Positions 1-13,147 of a stretch of 64,000 nucleotides of DNA are shown piece by piece. Positions within the stretch are counted from its first letter, which is position 1. Each line of letters begins with the position of its first letter. The stretch comes from Lunularia cruciata (lineage: Eukaryota > Streptophyta > Marchantiopsida > Lunulariales > Lunulariaceae), in NCBI GenBank assembly GCA_948567375.1, contig OX419755.1:10297001-10361000 (forward strand), in the 5' to 3' direction. The position numbers and the translations under genes were made by a program. The notes beneath the pieces are model-generated. The model was given only the letters and a program-made list of their open reading frames with translations. It had not been told where the DNA came from and searched no databases.

Positions 1-111
1 TGTGACAAAGTGACACTTTCACTTCACCTCTAGCCAATTCCAAACCATATTCTCATGGGAATGACCTGTTCTTATTGATTATATTGCAAGTATGTCAACA
101 TTGGGCTGTCA
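1..111 (+). mobile_element. Terminal repeat C, right end (partial)
   Basis: The first 111 bases end in TTGGGCTGTCA and match the right ends of repeats at about 2384-2444 and 40540-40642. The shared segment has a 'CATGGGAATGACC'-like block followed about 45 bases later by a TGTCA terminus. It looks like the right end of an LTR or other terminal repeat whose left part lies outside the window. Partner boundaries cannot be proved without alignment. Confidence 0.5.
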
Positions 112-1500
112 TAATTATACTTCTCCACTTTTGCAATTGTCTATTACCCCCTTGTCAAACAAGATGATGATGATCCATGTGAAGGATTGTTTGCTTGGCG
201 TGAGCATAGGATCTAGTTGTGGTCCTCTTGTTCCTCTTTGAATTCTGCTTCTTCTTCCTCTTGCAAGAGGATTTTCCTTGTTCTCTTGGTGGCCTTTGCC
301 TTTGGCCTAGCAGGAGTAGCAGGTCATTTTTTTGAGTATCAACTCCATGACAATTTCTTTGTGCCTCTGCTTCTCTCATCGTTCCTTGCTCTTTTTAACC
401 CTTTTTGCTTCCCTTTGCACAGTCTCTCTCTCTGAAAATGCACAAGTCCAAGCAGAGGTTTCTCACCAAGGGAGAAGGTAGTATGGCTGATCTGGCCTAA
501 ATTAATTCTACAAAAGTGAAGATATTCTAGGCTCCAGAAAAATATTTATCCTATTGGTTCAACCATTACAACCTTTTAGTAAGCATACCCTTGGTGAGCC
601 ATCACTACTCACATGTATGAGCAGTTAGCCCAATTAAATAGTCTCCATTATGGTTCTTGATCTATCAACAACATTGTTATCCAGGTTGCTTCAACCCAAG
701 GACCTTCCAAGGAAAATGATATTTCTGGCCAAAGGTCTTCTCAAAGTTTTTGTTCAACGTGAACGGCTCCCTTGCCAAAGGTAGTCTTGGTTGACCATTT
801 TCTCCTATTTTTTTCCAAATGACTATTTCTATATTTTTCCTAGCTAGAATCTACAAAAAAACTAAAAAGAACATACTATAGGAAGAGGTGCAGCATCACA
901 CTCCATCTCAAGCAAAACCAAGGGCAACAAGACTTTGAGGAGCAACTAAAGGTTACAGAGGAATAAGTGTGTATCCTTTACCTCAGACAAATCCGACAGT
1001 AGTGGGAGTTTAAAGAGCAACTGCAAGCTCAAGACATAAAAGTCAACAGCCTTTGAGACAAGTTGGAGAGTGCAAAGGTAATGATGGTCATTGCAAAGAT
1101 AAATCATAGCAATTATTGAGAGACTGCCCAAATACATATCAAAGACTTGTCCACTGAATTACGGATGGAGTAGGACAACAAAGAGTCCAATCAAGGCCAA
1201 ATGAGAGAAGAGTTCATGGCCAAAGTGCACATAGTATACATTGGCTTGAAGAATGAGAAGTTAGAGGTACTCTATCAAATGGAGGAGACAAGAGACAAAT
1301 TGGTGGGCCTTGTGGACAAGGAAATTTAAGTCAGGCTACACCAAGCCAAAATCCACAAGCTGAAGCTACAGGTTGAGTTGTTGGAGGCAAAGGTCTACCT
1401 CAAAGAGCAACTCAATGAATTGGTAGTTTGTTTGCAAGAGCACATCAAACAAGAAGTTCTTGGAACAACCAATCCTTCTCCAGTTTTCAGACTACAAGGT
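112..1500 (+). pseudogene. Rearranged coiled-coil transposon relic
   Basis: Two pieces of the same coiled-coil family lie here in opposite orientation. Read on the minus strand, about 155-379 is Lys/Arg-rich and matches the + strand at about 37940-38060 (the GGCCAAAGG...GCTACCAAGAG block). Read on the plus strand, about 900-1500 gives a long frame rich in Glu, Lys, Leu and Gln with heptad-like spacing, interrupted by several stops. This is a decayed and internally inverted copy with no intact ORF. About 440-870 is non-coding filler in which nothing was recognised. Confidence 0.5.
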
Positions 1501-2444
1501 AAAATTGATATGTTAATCAAGATATGTAGGGATGGAAGCTCTTCTTTGTAGTGTAACCAAATATCTTAGTAGTCAAAGACTCGTATAGTTGTAAATATTC
1601 TAAGGATATGTGAGATATAACATGTAAAACCTTTGGGATGAAACCCCTTGTAGTTGAAAATACCTTTGGAGAGGTAGGCCTTTGCTGTGAACAGACCCTT
1701 TGGTGTACACCACCTTCATAGTGGTAAGAAACCTTTGGATTTATAAGTCTAAAGGCAAGTGAATTGTCAATTAAGGCGCTGGGACCCCTGTCTCGATTTA
1801 TCATCTAAGATGATAAATTGGTCACAATCTTAAGGTTCAGATTGCGGAATTATGGATTAGTCAATTTTTCATTCATTTATGAACTGAATTGGCTGGAGCT
1901 GAACTCTCCACTTTATTAGAACAAAGAATTACCAACTATTACACCAAATTGCAAGTGGATGAGATGGATAAAGGCAAAGAAGTATCCTTTGTACCCCAAA
2001 ATAGCTGGTGAACGTGTAATGCAGCAGCCGGACGACACCGCACCGAGCGGGCGGAGCCGTTGGAACGAGATGATGTTTTGTTATCCGAGATCTCCGGGAT
2101 AGAATAGTAAATAGGGAAGACTTAACACCTTCCTTGATGCTCAAAAAACTCTAATTGCACCGCATTAGGATAAGATTAGTAAGGGTGAGTAAGCCATCAC
2201 CTTCAAAACAAATTGGAGTAGATTTGTAGTTAAATTTGTAGTTTTTGCTTTTCCTGATGTGCCACAAGGATTGACACTACACTCTTCTAGGAGTCATTTT
2301 TTCCCAAGAGGTTTAATTGAAAATAAAAAATGATTTGCAACATAGTGATACTCCTCTTCAATTATAGCAATTTTTATCTATAAACTGGAGGGAATGGCCG
2401 ATTCTTACCACTTTTACCATTAGTACATCTACATTGGGCTGTCA
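1501..2444 (+). mobile_element. Terminal repeat C-like sequence
   Basis: The stretch ends in ACATTGGGCTGTCA like the repeat at 1-111. Inside it, 'GGGAAGACTTAACACCTTCC' at about 2117-2136 matches a block near 56720, and 'CTAGGAGTCATTTTTTCCCA' near 2288 matches blocks near 40485 and 57345. Degenerate CCTTTGG motifs occur between 1625 and 1740 and recur near 36660-36760 and 40240-40290. It is read as the right-hand terminal repeat of a decayed element. An unusually GC-rich patch lies at about 2013-2105. Confidence 0.45.
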
Positions 2445-4200
2445 CATCCTTGTGCTACAAGAGCTATATATGTTTGTTCACATCCTTTGCACTTCGAACC
2501 GAAATGCATGATATATCCTCACTTTTATTGGGAATATTTTGCTTAGTCTAGTCTTGCATATTACTTCTTTACATTTTGGTATCCCCCTTTACATCTGAGA
2601 CTTTAAGTAAGATCTTGTTTTTAGTATATTTATCTTCACATTAGTTGATTTGGTTACCCTAGAGGTTATTGACATACATTAAAGCTTCCTTGGACCTTCA
2701 TGTAGATATCTTAAATACCTTCAATACCATTTCTTTATATTTTCTTCTGTGTTGTTTGTTCAACAAAGGATCAATTTCTCTCATTGATTCCATTTTTGTA
2801 AATTTTGGTGGTTTTTTAAAAGCCTTAGATTGCACAATGCTCTATCATATACATTTGACTTTTGTACAAGCTTACTTTCTAGCAAAGTTAAACATTGACT
2901 TCTTTACAAATTTGAACATAAATTTTTTAGCCAAATTACTCACTTTAGGAATGTTCTTTCACATCTTTAGCAAAGAATTTTCCTTGACACCTTTGAGTAT
3001 TTATGTTTAAAACTTCCTAAGTAATTTCTAGAATGTCTTTTAGAAGGTGTTTTCTGATTTATATGCCAAAAATGTACTAAAAAATAATGGTAAATTCAAA
3101 ATTATTCCATAATATTTGGATGTCAATAAAGAATTGAAGGTTGATTCAAAAATCTGTACTGAGATTCTCAAAGTACTGTACAAAAGAGCACAAAATTACC
3201 ACTAACATATAATTCATGGAGAAAATCTATAAACTTGCTTTCCTTTGGAGAAATTGATATTTGTGTTTAGTAATAAGTGAAAGCCTTCTTATCAAGAGAA
3301 GAATGAGCATGAAACTTTGTTGAATTCTATATATATATATATTATCATAAAGCTCTTGACCACTATTCCTCAAAATGCCTTTAGTTCTACCTTTTCCAGG
3401 AATTTCCGCCTTTGATGTATTCATCTCTTTTGCCAAAGTCCTTTTCATTCTTTGTATGGATGATGTTGAATTAAAACAAAATATAGTTTGGTCGAGTAGC
3501 ATTATTAATTATATTCTTCAGACTGCTCTTTTGTTGGCCATCCACTGTTCCCCTGCATTGTGTTCATTCTTAATCATGTGCACATTCTTCCTACTATATC
3601 TGCATATCTTCTTTTGCACATAAATATGACATGCTATCTTTTGAAATTTTTGGAAGTTATGAGCATTCTAATTACCAAAGAAGTCCTTTGCATCGCCTTT
3701 TTCTTTTCAGCTTCTATTGTTGCAGTTTCTTTACTAAGAAGAATGACATTATTTGATGTTGTTCTTAATGAACTCTTCCTAGTTGCTTAGTTTCAAGTGG
3801 AAGATTGAAATTAAAAATTTCTGCGAGTCTCTAGTTGAGGATGTTCTTGTGGCCCTTGCTCGCACGTTCTCCTTTATGCTTCAAGATTCCGAGCATCAGC
3901 ACTAAATTTGATCTCCCCTTTGTAGTCCTTGGAATCTGCGTTTAAAGATTTTTAGTCGTCGATATGGACAGTCGGTTGGTTGACTTTTACCGCTGGTTGT
4001 TCGATTCTGGACATAAAGAGAAGAGAATGGATATTAGAGGTTTTAATTTGACTGTTGCAAAATTCCATTGCAAAACCATACAAAGATTTGTAGTTGTTCT
4101 CGTAAGATTATGGGATGTGTGGGGAAGTGTCCTACAAAATTCTACTGAACTAAGCTCTTTATTTTGTTGCTCATTACTTGGTCTAATTTTCTGCTGAAAT
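2445..4200. other. AT-rich intergenic DNA, no gene seen
   Basis: Only short ORFs without domain signatures occur on either strand, and composition is AT-rich. A short (TA) run lies at about 3328-3343. No tRNA, terminal repeat or conserved motif was recognised. Confidence 0.5.
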
Positions 4201-7200
4201 TCCATACACGGCACATAAATTAATTCAAATTGGTATTAGACTCGCTTACGGGAAGTGCTATAAATAAATACGAAAATTGAGCTCTTCCCATAGTGATGCT
4301 AGAAATGTTAAAATTAAACCCTACTGGACAGACGTGAGTGAATTAATGAATACGCTTATTTAGGTAACTTTATAAATATGTACCACTTCAATATATTCCT
4401 TTTGATATTTCATCATATCTAAGGTTCTTAAAATCCAAGTGACTAGAGTTCTCAAGACGAGAACGTAGTAACCAATTCCTATATAAAAACAACTGATTGA
4501 TCATGATTAGATAGGAATCAGATTTAAATAGCACCATCTAAACGTTTTTGCATCATAAAAAATGAAATACCCGGAAACATCATTTAAATTCGAATCATGA
4601 GTGAATTAACTTTTGCCTTATGATGGAGTTTGGAGTTATGTGCTTGATCTGACTTACCGTAAAAAGGGAAGAAAACCCAGGGACAAAAGTAGAGCTAGAG
4701 TTAGTGAGTAATCCATATCTGTGGTCACTTTGGTCCTTTCCTCATGGCTCTTACGTACAAGCTATCGCATAATTATGAGTGATGATTCGTCTCAACACAT
4801 ATTGTAAACAACGTACAACGTCTTCCAACAATTTTGTACACCTACCTGCAGATCCCAAGTATCTTGTGCGGTGTCTTATGATCCAGTGTTCCCCACCACC
4901 TAGCCCTGCCTGTGGCTTTGAAGGCCCTTTGCGTCCCAATGCGCACGGATTGATTGGTTGATCGCGTTGAGGTAAGGAAACAAGAAACAGAGTTTGTGAG
5001 AGCTGAGTGAGTTACAATATCCAATCCTACTGCAGAATAGAATGCAGGGGATAGGTAAGTTTTTACGAGCTTTTACGGGGGACGCGTCCCAGGAGAAAGG
5101 AAATGTAACGAGTCGTACTTGCTCAAAATGGACACCGAGCAGACCATTCCTTTTACCAGAAATAAAAGAGAGATGAAGACACGAATCAATCTCCGGTAGA
5201 GCTATGTCGCATGTTTCGACGAGTTGTTTGTTCCAGTTGTTGTCAAGATCTACGACAGTGTACAGTGGAAGTACTAGTAAAAGAAGTGGTGACAGCAATA
5301 TGCACGAAATGATAGACCCAGACACACAACACGTGCCATAAATATGCATGTGCTTTTCTTTCTTATCAGATATCTTAGGTGCAGATTTCTCGTATCTATA
5401 GTAATTGGGTTTAGTTCCATTTTACCTCTTATGTTTTGTCTTTGTACGGCTTGATGGTATTCCCATCATTCTTGTTGTCTTACGTGGTCACCCTTTTCAG
5501 CTTTTCCTGGAAACATTGATTTTTTATTGACATATGTTCTCTCTGTGTTCCTGACGAACTTTTACGCGATTCAATTTTCGGGACTGAATAGCATCGATTA
5601 GGAGTCCAAGATCATTTTTCCGTCCACCTCTAAGTGCGTCTTCGAGGAAACAAACATTACCCGTCCTCGTAGAAATTCCTCTAGCGAAAGGTGGCAGTGA
5701 GACAATGAGACGAGATGATGTACTATATGGTGTCGAAAGCGATGTACAAAACATTTAATACCGTACATAAAGGTTCAAACATTATCACTCAAAATAATCG
5801 GTTTTTATATCAAATTTGGGACGAGGAAAGAAGACAAGAAGTAGAAATGTCTAGTAACACTCAACATGGGGCACACCATGTATGCTTTTGTGGACGAAGT
5901 ATGATAAGGGAGAACTTGATGGCAATGCTTTCAGAGTTTCAGATCCTCACGGCTGACCTTCCAGTTAAGTAATGTACACTCCGAAAGCCGTTCAGTAAGG
6001 GACTATCCAAATGCGAACCAATTACTTTGTTTGGGTTATTCGCAAGCTTAACGAGTGTCCAATGTGTCCAGGGAGCTACATTAGTCAAAGAAAATCTGGA
6101 TCTTGTCTGAATTAACTGTAACTTAACAGATCTAAGCCGGGTAAAGTTTCTTGTCACAGATTGGTGAGATTGTAAAAGTGGCTGCATGGCAACCAAGATT
6201 GACTTCGATATCAAAGTCAGGGTTGTAAAGAGGCACACATAGCTAGAGAAAAGTTTATCTTTAATCCTTGTCACTTGCATCGTGTAGATTCTGAGTCCTC
6301 CAAGATGCAGGGAAAGACTTAGATCAACCAACGCAGACCTAACTTGGCAAGACATTTCCTGCTCCCTGATTCGAGTTCCCTATCACCCTGGATTGAAGAT
6401 TTGAGTCGAACATGGCCGAATTCAACGTTGGAAGAGCCAGCTTGTACTGCATTCATTTTGGCCGTGTTAGCTTACAATCTCTGGCTAAAAGTTTGAATCA
6501 GTTCCGAGACCAAGTTTCTTTACACATACGAAGATGCTCAAATCCTCATCCAGAAAGTTGAAAGGCGTCCGAGCGACTTCTTCAAACCCGCAGCTCTCGC
6601 AGTAATTACATGTGGGCCTGTCGCACTCGATTGCTCAGCAGGCTTGACGTTTCAGCTATGTGCATCAATCGATTGAGAAATGGTTTGAGTACTCATAAAG
6701 CATCAGAAGGTGGTTCATTTACTTATTTGGTAAGCTATGTGTTACTCTGTTCCAGCCAGATTTCATTCATCTGCGACGATTATGAAACTTACATGTTCTT
6801 ATTAGGACTTTTACCGAGGACTTACACTCGGGAATATGGAAACAAAAGGCAGGAATTAATTGCAGAAAATATTAGATTTACGGAATCTTCCAGGAGACTC
6901 CCGAAGACTGTTGGAAGTAAACTGGTACCGACGACTTTTATCTTGACGGCGCAAATGAAAGTTGCAACCAGGATCAAGATCTTCTTCTTGTCGCTGTCAC
7001 AATGTATACACACAGGGATTTATGATGAAGAAACCAACTTTGCAACTGCAGGTAGCGTTAACTGTACACAAAGACAGCTAGACAGGAGCGCAAGTTTTTG
7101 ATGAGGCAGGATCAAACTTTGAAATTGGAAGTACCGTTGGCGGTAAGGTGCAGCTGCTATCCATGGCGCGAACAATGTCCGCGCTCATAACCCTCTTCAA

Positions 7201-8594
7201 AAGTGCAGAATCACATTTCATTCAGTCTTCAAGTAGAGTATAAATTGTCCTCTTGCAGTCCCTCCCAGTATCTCAAACGCCTCGAATGCGACACGCAAGT
7301 GAGACACGGTATCGACTAACTTTTGCCTCATGCATCATTATAAACAAAAGATTTGTACCATGCACATCGTGTTATCCCGTCCATTAGGCGTCGTTGAAAC
7401 CGGACTGAAATTACTGAACTCAGGCTGCTGCCCGTATTGTAAGACAATTCCATTAGCTCGCTGATGTAATGCTTACTGTGATCTGGTGAATATGTTCCTT
7501 ACGTTGGATGAGATTCTGAAGTGGCGGTACTTCTCTTCCCCGATGCCTCTAACTATGGTAACACAATCAGGTTTGGTGACAAATGGACTTAAGAATGATT
7601 AAAAATGTTTTAGTTCTGAGATGATACTTGTCTCCCACAGATTTCTCCGGCCATGCGTCGAAGAGCTGAATTGAACCACCTGTCCCAATTTAGCCATGGA
7701 GTATGTAGTCTGGACTGTAGTTCTCATACAGCTCAAATTAGCGTGGACCTGTAGTACCAGCTACTAAAGCGTTCTGGTGCTCAAATATTGGCAGCTGTTA
7801 GTGTTCAGCTGCGCGGATTACGGTCTGAAGCCAAATGTCTATATTTTAGGCGCTTTTACCTCAAAGCACTCATCCTTTTCGCATAGATCACGAGCACAGA
7901 AGATTCCTAAGAAGAATTGCAAGTTTGCAAGTTTATTAGTTTCTTTATTGTGTTTACTGATACGCGTATCTTTTATTATATCACAATATATTGTTTATGA
8001 CTGATACGCATTCCTTTGTTTCTAGCAGACAATCCTGCCACGTGGAAGTTGAAGAATTGTTGTCAAATAAAGAGATTTTGAATTATAGAATTTCTCAGAT
8101 ATTCCAACCTGCTGTACTCTGTTATGATTTATTTGCAAGAGAAGACGATGCCCCACCTTATCTTGCCATACAACAAATACCAGATAATACATTTCCAAAT
8201 TACATATTACTAAGTTACAGTATCTCCATACAGATACTAACTTCTGCTTCAATGTTTTTGTGGCATAGCTCTTGCAATCGCATTGCAGGCGAAGCATCTT
8301 GTCTGCAATCCTCTCACATGGCACTGAGAAGCATTCAAGGAAAACCGGGGAGTGTTCCTGCAGTTCTGGGTCGTGAGTGAACATTAGTGTTCAGACGAGC
8401 AGTAGCTTTCTTCAGACCGTGATTCGTGATTAGTTCACAGATATCTCGTACACTATTTTGTGCCACTTCCCTGTCTGTCCTTCCGCTCGTACGGGAAATC
8501 GGCTCGTGTCCGGATCGAAGTCTGTAGCTCAACACACTAAGCTTGGTCACGTCGTTTTGAATCTGGTAAGGTCTTGGCGCTGAACTCGAGCACC
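4201..8594. other. Upstream intergenic region of the lipase gene
   Basis: This region has moderate base composition and shows no match to the repeats elsewhere in the window. Several open stretches exist (minus 5349-4900, minus 6355-5939, plus 6610-7101), but none has recognisable motifs or a convincing exon structure. The lipase promoter should lie at its right end. No clear TATA box was seen in the last 300 bases before the lipase ATG. Confidence 0.4.
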
Positions 8595-11500
8595 ATGGGT
8601 AGCTTGGAGGGAGAAACTAAGGATGTGAATGGAAACGTCCAGCGTTCCAACCATGAAAGGTATATAACAGATAAGGATTTCAGCTCTTTTCTACCTGACA
8701 AATTCACGAAGAAATTCTCTACGGATCCGGAACCAGAAAAGACAGAGAGATTCGTTGTTGCGGATCCAAAGACTGGGAATGGGCACAAAGGTCCCGCTCG
8801 GTATTTCTTTGATATGATCACTTCCCGCACTAAATGGAAGCAAAGCTGTCAGATCTCCGACAAGATCGAGGTGGAGATCGCGGCCCAGCAAAAAGAACCC
8901 TGGCAGGCTCGGATTTCTCTGTTACTGCTGAAGATTCTGTGGTTCGTCAACCGTCCATTGAAGTACCTGGGACAATGGATAGAGTACATTCTCAATGTGC
9001 TCATAGCAAACGAGGGACCTCTGAGAACTTTCTGGCGCCTGACTTTTTTCTGGCGTGGTAAGTATTCCCCTTGGTGACTTTCGTCCGATCATGAGTATCA
9101 GTTTTGTTGTACAGAGCGGGTCATCTAAGTAACCCTTGAAAATGAACAAAACGTCTACACAATTGGAGAGACGACTGCATGGCTGTGGAAATTTCACACC
9201 AACTAAATTGGTGATGGAAATTTGATCATCTTTAGAATTCCTGCGTGATGTACGCTGACGACCTGCATGTATGCCTGTTTTGAAAGAACAAGACATTCTT
9301 TGTTGTGCTCATGTGCAGTTAAAAGTTTGAGTTCATTACGGTTTCTCGGTACAAAATTAGATTTCAATTGAAGTTGACAGACTTGTAGATCAGAACGTAA
9401 GTTTTGACGGGCTGTACGATTTGTTTCTTCTCAGCTGATCCGTATGTGAATGTTTAGTTCTCCCACAGTATCTAATCAATAACTGATAAGGTACGTGTGT
9501 GCCTGAATTGCAGGGAATCTCGTCATCCGAAACAGAGATACTGAAGATTTCGTGTCCATAATGGGAGCTTTGGATCCACGCTACACTTTGCTCTCAAATC
9601 CATCTAGGCAAGGAGGGGAGCAGAACGATGAAGCGAACTCAGTAGTCTTCCCTGGCACGGATTATGGTGCAAGAGACACAGCAGATGTTCTCGTCATCTC
9701 CTCCAAGCTAGCGTACGAAAATAAAGAGTACATCAAGAAAGTGGTTAACAAGTTTTGGAAGGTAATCATATAGGTGACGGTCATATTTTGAGGAGGCTTT
9801 TCTCACTCGAGAGGAAAGGTGAAAGTGTCAGACGAGATTTCACCTCACTCATACAGTTTTAGTAGTCAATCCATACGCGATTCACATATTGACAGTCAAT
9901 TTCAACTCGCGATTTGTTTTGCAGATGAATTTCGTGGAGTATTACGAGTGTTGGAATGGTGAGGGAATCGACCAGAAAATAGCTTCATAATCAATAACTT
10001 CCTTGGAATCAAATTTGGCTCCTGAAATTTCGCTATCGACGTCGTAGTGAAGAAATTTGAGTCAGGATTAAGGTTCTTGGATTCAATCGCTTTCAAATAG
10101 GAAGTCTTAAGCATCGGAAATGAAATTATGTAGAAATCTTGCTCTTGATCATGAAACTTTAGACAGCTTGAGCTAGATAGAAGCTCATGGAGCTTCCTCG
10201 AAAACCTCCAGACTGTGAACCAGTTTGCGAGCAGAAGTGACGTCGGACAGCCGTTTTCGTTCTTGTACAGAATACCATCAGGAAAGGGATACACAAGTTT
10301 TTATATTCACTGATCGCCCTAAAGATGCCAAAGCAATTGTAGTCGCATGGAGAGGAACGGAGCTATTCAACACTATAGATTGGAGCACGGATTTGGATTT
10401 TTCATGGTACGAGGTTCCAGGGCTGGGCAAGGTCCACGTTGGGTTTATGGAAGCTTTGGGTCTGGGAGACCGAGCTCGGATTCTATCGTTCGTACACATG
10501 ACTGACAGAGCAACGGCTGAGGTGAGAGACGCATAACTACATTCCTATTTTTTCCCTTCTCATTTTTGAGTAGCGATGGACTCTAAGAATGCAAAGGCGC
10601 ATCTAGACGTGAACTCAAAATCGCAGGCAAAACGCACTTTCATGAGTTTCATGGCAAAACGTGTCAAAACTGCAGAAACGCAGGCAAAACGCACTTTCAT
10701 GAGTTTCATGGCAAAACGTGTCAAAACTGCAGAAACACAGGTAAAACGCACTTTCATGAGTGGGTGCTCTTTCCCATAGAAGCTTACAACTGTCAATCGA
10801 AGAAGTAACATTTTAGAATAAAACGGAAGAAACTCAAAATACATCTAAACTGCCGTACCAATCGGGTTGGTTGGGCCTAACCGCCCTGGTCACATTACCA
10901 CCCTCTTCGGTGGGATGGTTTGGGCACGATGCGGCGTCATCTCCGTGCTCGGATGCGATCCTGATTTGAACGATTCTCCTTTTCCACTTCAATATTTTAC
11001 ACCAGAGCTTGTCTCTTCGCTCTCGAGATCCGAAATTGGTATCTGCGTGACCATCTTCCTCGCTACAAACGTTCTCGATACTGTATATAGGCTGCTAGAT
11101 TTCTTCTCATGGTCACCACACTAGTTGTGCCCCCATGGACACGTATGTGCTAGACATTCCTTCCCGTGCTAGAGTACTAGCTAACCTTTATAGGTTGTCC
11201 TGTGGATGTAGGGTACCGGTCCCATCTCAGGACTTCCGGATGATGTTCTGGAAGACCCGAGCAAGATACAGGCGTTCGATCAAGTGACTGACGTCGTTAA
11301 GAAGCTCATGAAGAACAATCCAGACGCCAAGCTTTTCGTCACGGGGCACAGTCTAGGTGGCGCCCTGGCTGGGCTCTACACGACCATGCTGTTTTTCAAA
11401 AGCGAGGATTTCATCACCAACCGATTGGCTGCAGTGTACACATTTGGACAACCCCGAATGGGGGGCGATCAGTTTTGCAAGTACATGATCGATAAGATAA

Positions 11501-12159
11501 CTGTGGAAAGGTACTGGAGAGTAGTCTACAGCAATGATCTTGTGCCTCGAATTCCGTTCGATGACTTCCTATTCGAGTTCAAACATGCTGGATATGCCTA
11601 CTACTTCGATGCGCACTATAAAGAAAAGGTAAAAAGATTCTTTGCTATGAACTCGTGTACCTTCTTGAATATCTACCGAATAAAGGTTTTAGTTTGATCA
11701 CCTGGTTCCAGTTTTGCCATAGTTAAAAAGGAGCTAACTAGGTTCACTTGAAATATGAGGTTATCAGATTCTCATCCTTCAGGCCTTATACGTGTACGTT
11801 AAATGCCCTTTTGGCCCTCTTGCAATGTCAGTAAGTTATGCGTAACAATTACAGTTCGTTTTGTCATGCATTGCTTGCAGACTCTCGAAGAAATTCCAAA
11901 TTCCAACTACTTCTCGTTTAGCATATTTACCTGGTTACAGGCTCGTGTGGTGGCGCTGTACGAGTTATTTGCGTCGATTTTTGCTGCTTGGATTTACGGT
12001 GAAGAATATCGAGAGAACCTTACATCTATATTGATTAGAGTACTGGGTCTTATATCCCCGGGCATTGCGGACCACATCATGAACAACTACGTCAACGCAA
12101 TACGGTTAGGTCCATCGCCTCTAGCGACCAAGTTATACGAGAAAGAGAAAGCAGTTTGA
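8595..12159 (+). CDS. OBL1-like: Class-3 triacylglycerol lipase, oil-body lipase type, six exons
   Basis: Exons are inferred at 8595-9057, 9514-9761, 9925-9958, 10271-10521, 11212-11628 and 11881-12159. All five introns are GT-AG with compatible phases, giving 563 residues. The start is the ATG in CACCATGGGT at 8595; no in-frame ATG is seen upstream. A hydrophobic stretch at about residues 108-153 is where plant oil-body lipases have their membrane or lipid-droplet anchor. Exon 4 has the VAWRGTE block seen before the oxyanion region of class-3 lipases. Exon 5 has the nucleophile elbow GHSLGG (Ser at about 379) and the Asp in SNDLVPRIP (about 441). The His in ADH before NYVNAIRLG (about 536) is the likely third triad member. 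The family hydrolyses triacylglycerol at oil bodies; family assignment is strong, substrate is inferred. The least certain junction is exon 4/5, around intron 4 with its tandem repeat. Confidence 0.9.
10624..10763 (+). repeat. 57-bp tandem repeat in lipase intron 4
   Basis: Two complete 57-bp units (10624-10680 and 10681-10737) are nearly identical, differing at the last base, and a partial third unit (10738-10763) follows. The unit starts CAGGCAAAACGCACTTTCAT. Because 57 is a multiple of three, both strands stay open across the array, which explains the spurious ORFs there. It lies within the intron between exons 4 and 5 of the lipase gene. Confidence 0.9.
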
Positions 12160-12186
12160 AGCCAGATCGAAAACTTTCTTGGAGTA

Positions 12187-12498
12187 TGTTTCATCGACAT
12201 CTGACAGGCATCAAAACTAGACGCAAACCTGTGCTAGAAGAAGAAGACTTTGTACAGCGATGAAAAACTCTTCTTGTGATCCATCCCTTTCAGGACCTCT
12301 CCAGTGTACTCATGAGCAATAGATGGCTGACCATCTCGGGATTGTTTCATCGACATCTGACAGGCATCAAAACTAGACGTAAACCTGCGCTAGAAGAAGA
12401 AGACTTTGTACAGCGATGAAAAACTCTTCTTGTGATCCATCCCTTTCAGGACCTCTCCAGTGTACTCATGAGCAATAGATGGCCGACCATCTCGGGAT
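12187..12498 (+). repeat. 156-bp tandem duplication in lipase 3' region
   Basis: Units 12187-12342 and 12343-12498 begin TGTTTCATCGACATCTGACA and are identical apart from about three substitutions (for example ACGCAAACC/ACGTAAACC and GGCTGACC/GGCCGACC). They start 28 bases after the stop codon and end just before an AATAAA, so both are likely inside the 3' UTR. High identity implies a recent duplication. Confidence 0.93.
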
Positions 12499-12514
12499 TT
12501 TTATCTACTTGCAC

Positions 12515-12520
12515 AATAAA
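12515..12520 (+). terminator. Candidate polyadenylation signal AATAAA
   Basis: A canonical AATAAA lies 356 bases after the lipase stop codon, directly downstream of the 156-bp tandem duplication. It is the first canonical signal seen after the stop on the + strand, so it is a plausible 3'-end element. Plant signals are loose and the true cleavage site is unknown. Confidence 0.45.
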
Positions 12521-13147
12521 GATCCCATGAGAGCAAGCAATATAGTCAATAGCGAATACCAAGCCGAAGTGATCCTTGTTAGCCACTTCACGCACCTGCT
12601 GGGATATTGAGATACAACTGGGGCTTATAGCAATGTTTACATGCTCAGAGAAAACCAGGTTTCAGTACTTCATAGAGGCTCATGCACTCTCAAATTTGAC
12701 TTTCCGTTCTTAGCAATAGCTGTAGATATATACAATGTCATGTCACCTGCACAGATACAATATAATAGTTAAGATTCTTCGTTGAGTGTAAACGAGCCAC
12801 TCCACTTTATGTAACGCAGTCCTTCTCAGCGGACACACGATAATAAAGCTCATTTAAGTTACTCGATGTGAGAACCAGATGATTCCAGGCTCCTATTGAT
12901 GCATATGATTTAGCGGCAGTCCGAGCTTATGCTGGTCTTCCTCTTCACGTACTTAGGTGATTGCATGCTCAACGTAGAACTAGATAACGATATATTCAAT
13001 TAATCATGTTCCGAACCTGGAATTCGCAACACTGTATACTTCTAGTACAACAGTAGCGTATTGCTCATAATATGCCAATTTCCACGAGATCCTCAAACTG
13101 CCTGGTTTTGGGAACGAATTTTCCTTTTAGCCTATATCAAGCACGTT
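12521..13147. other. Intergenic DNA, nothing recognised
   Basis: No ORF with a recognisable motif, no repeat and no RNA gene was seen here. A short plus-strand ORF near 13061 has no domain features. Confidence 0.4.

Noticed and set aside
6610-7101. 163-codon plus-strand ORF
   Set aside because: No motif, no splice context and ordinary composition on both strands; probably a chance frame, so not called as a gene.
9902-10294. 130-codon minus-strand ORF
   Set aside because: It is antisense to intron 3 and exons 3-4 of the lipase, whose frame and splice sites are well supported.
10560-10844. Overlapping ORFs on both strands of lipase intron 4
   Set aside because: They exist because a 57-bp tandem repeat is a multiple of three; there is no start, splice or domain support.
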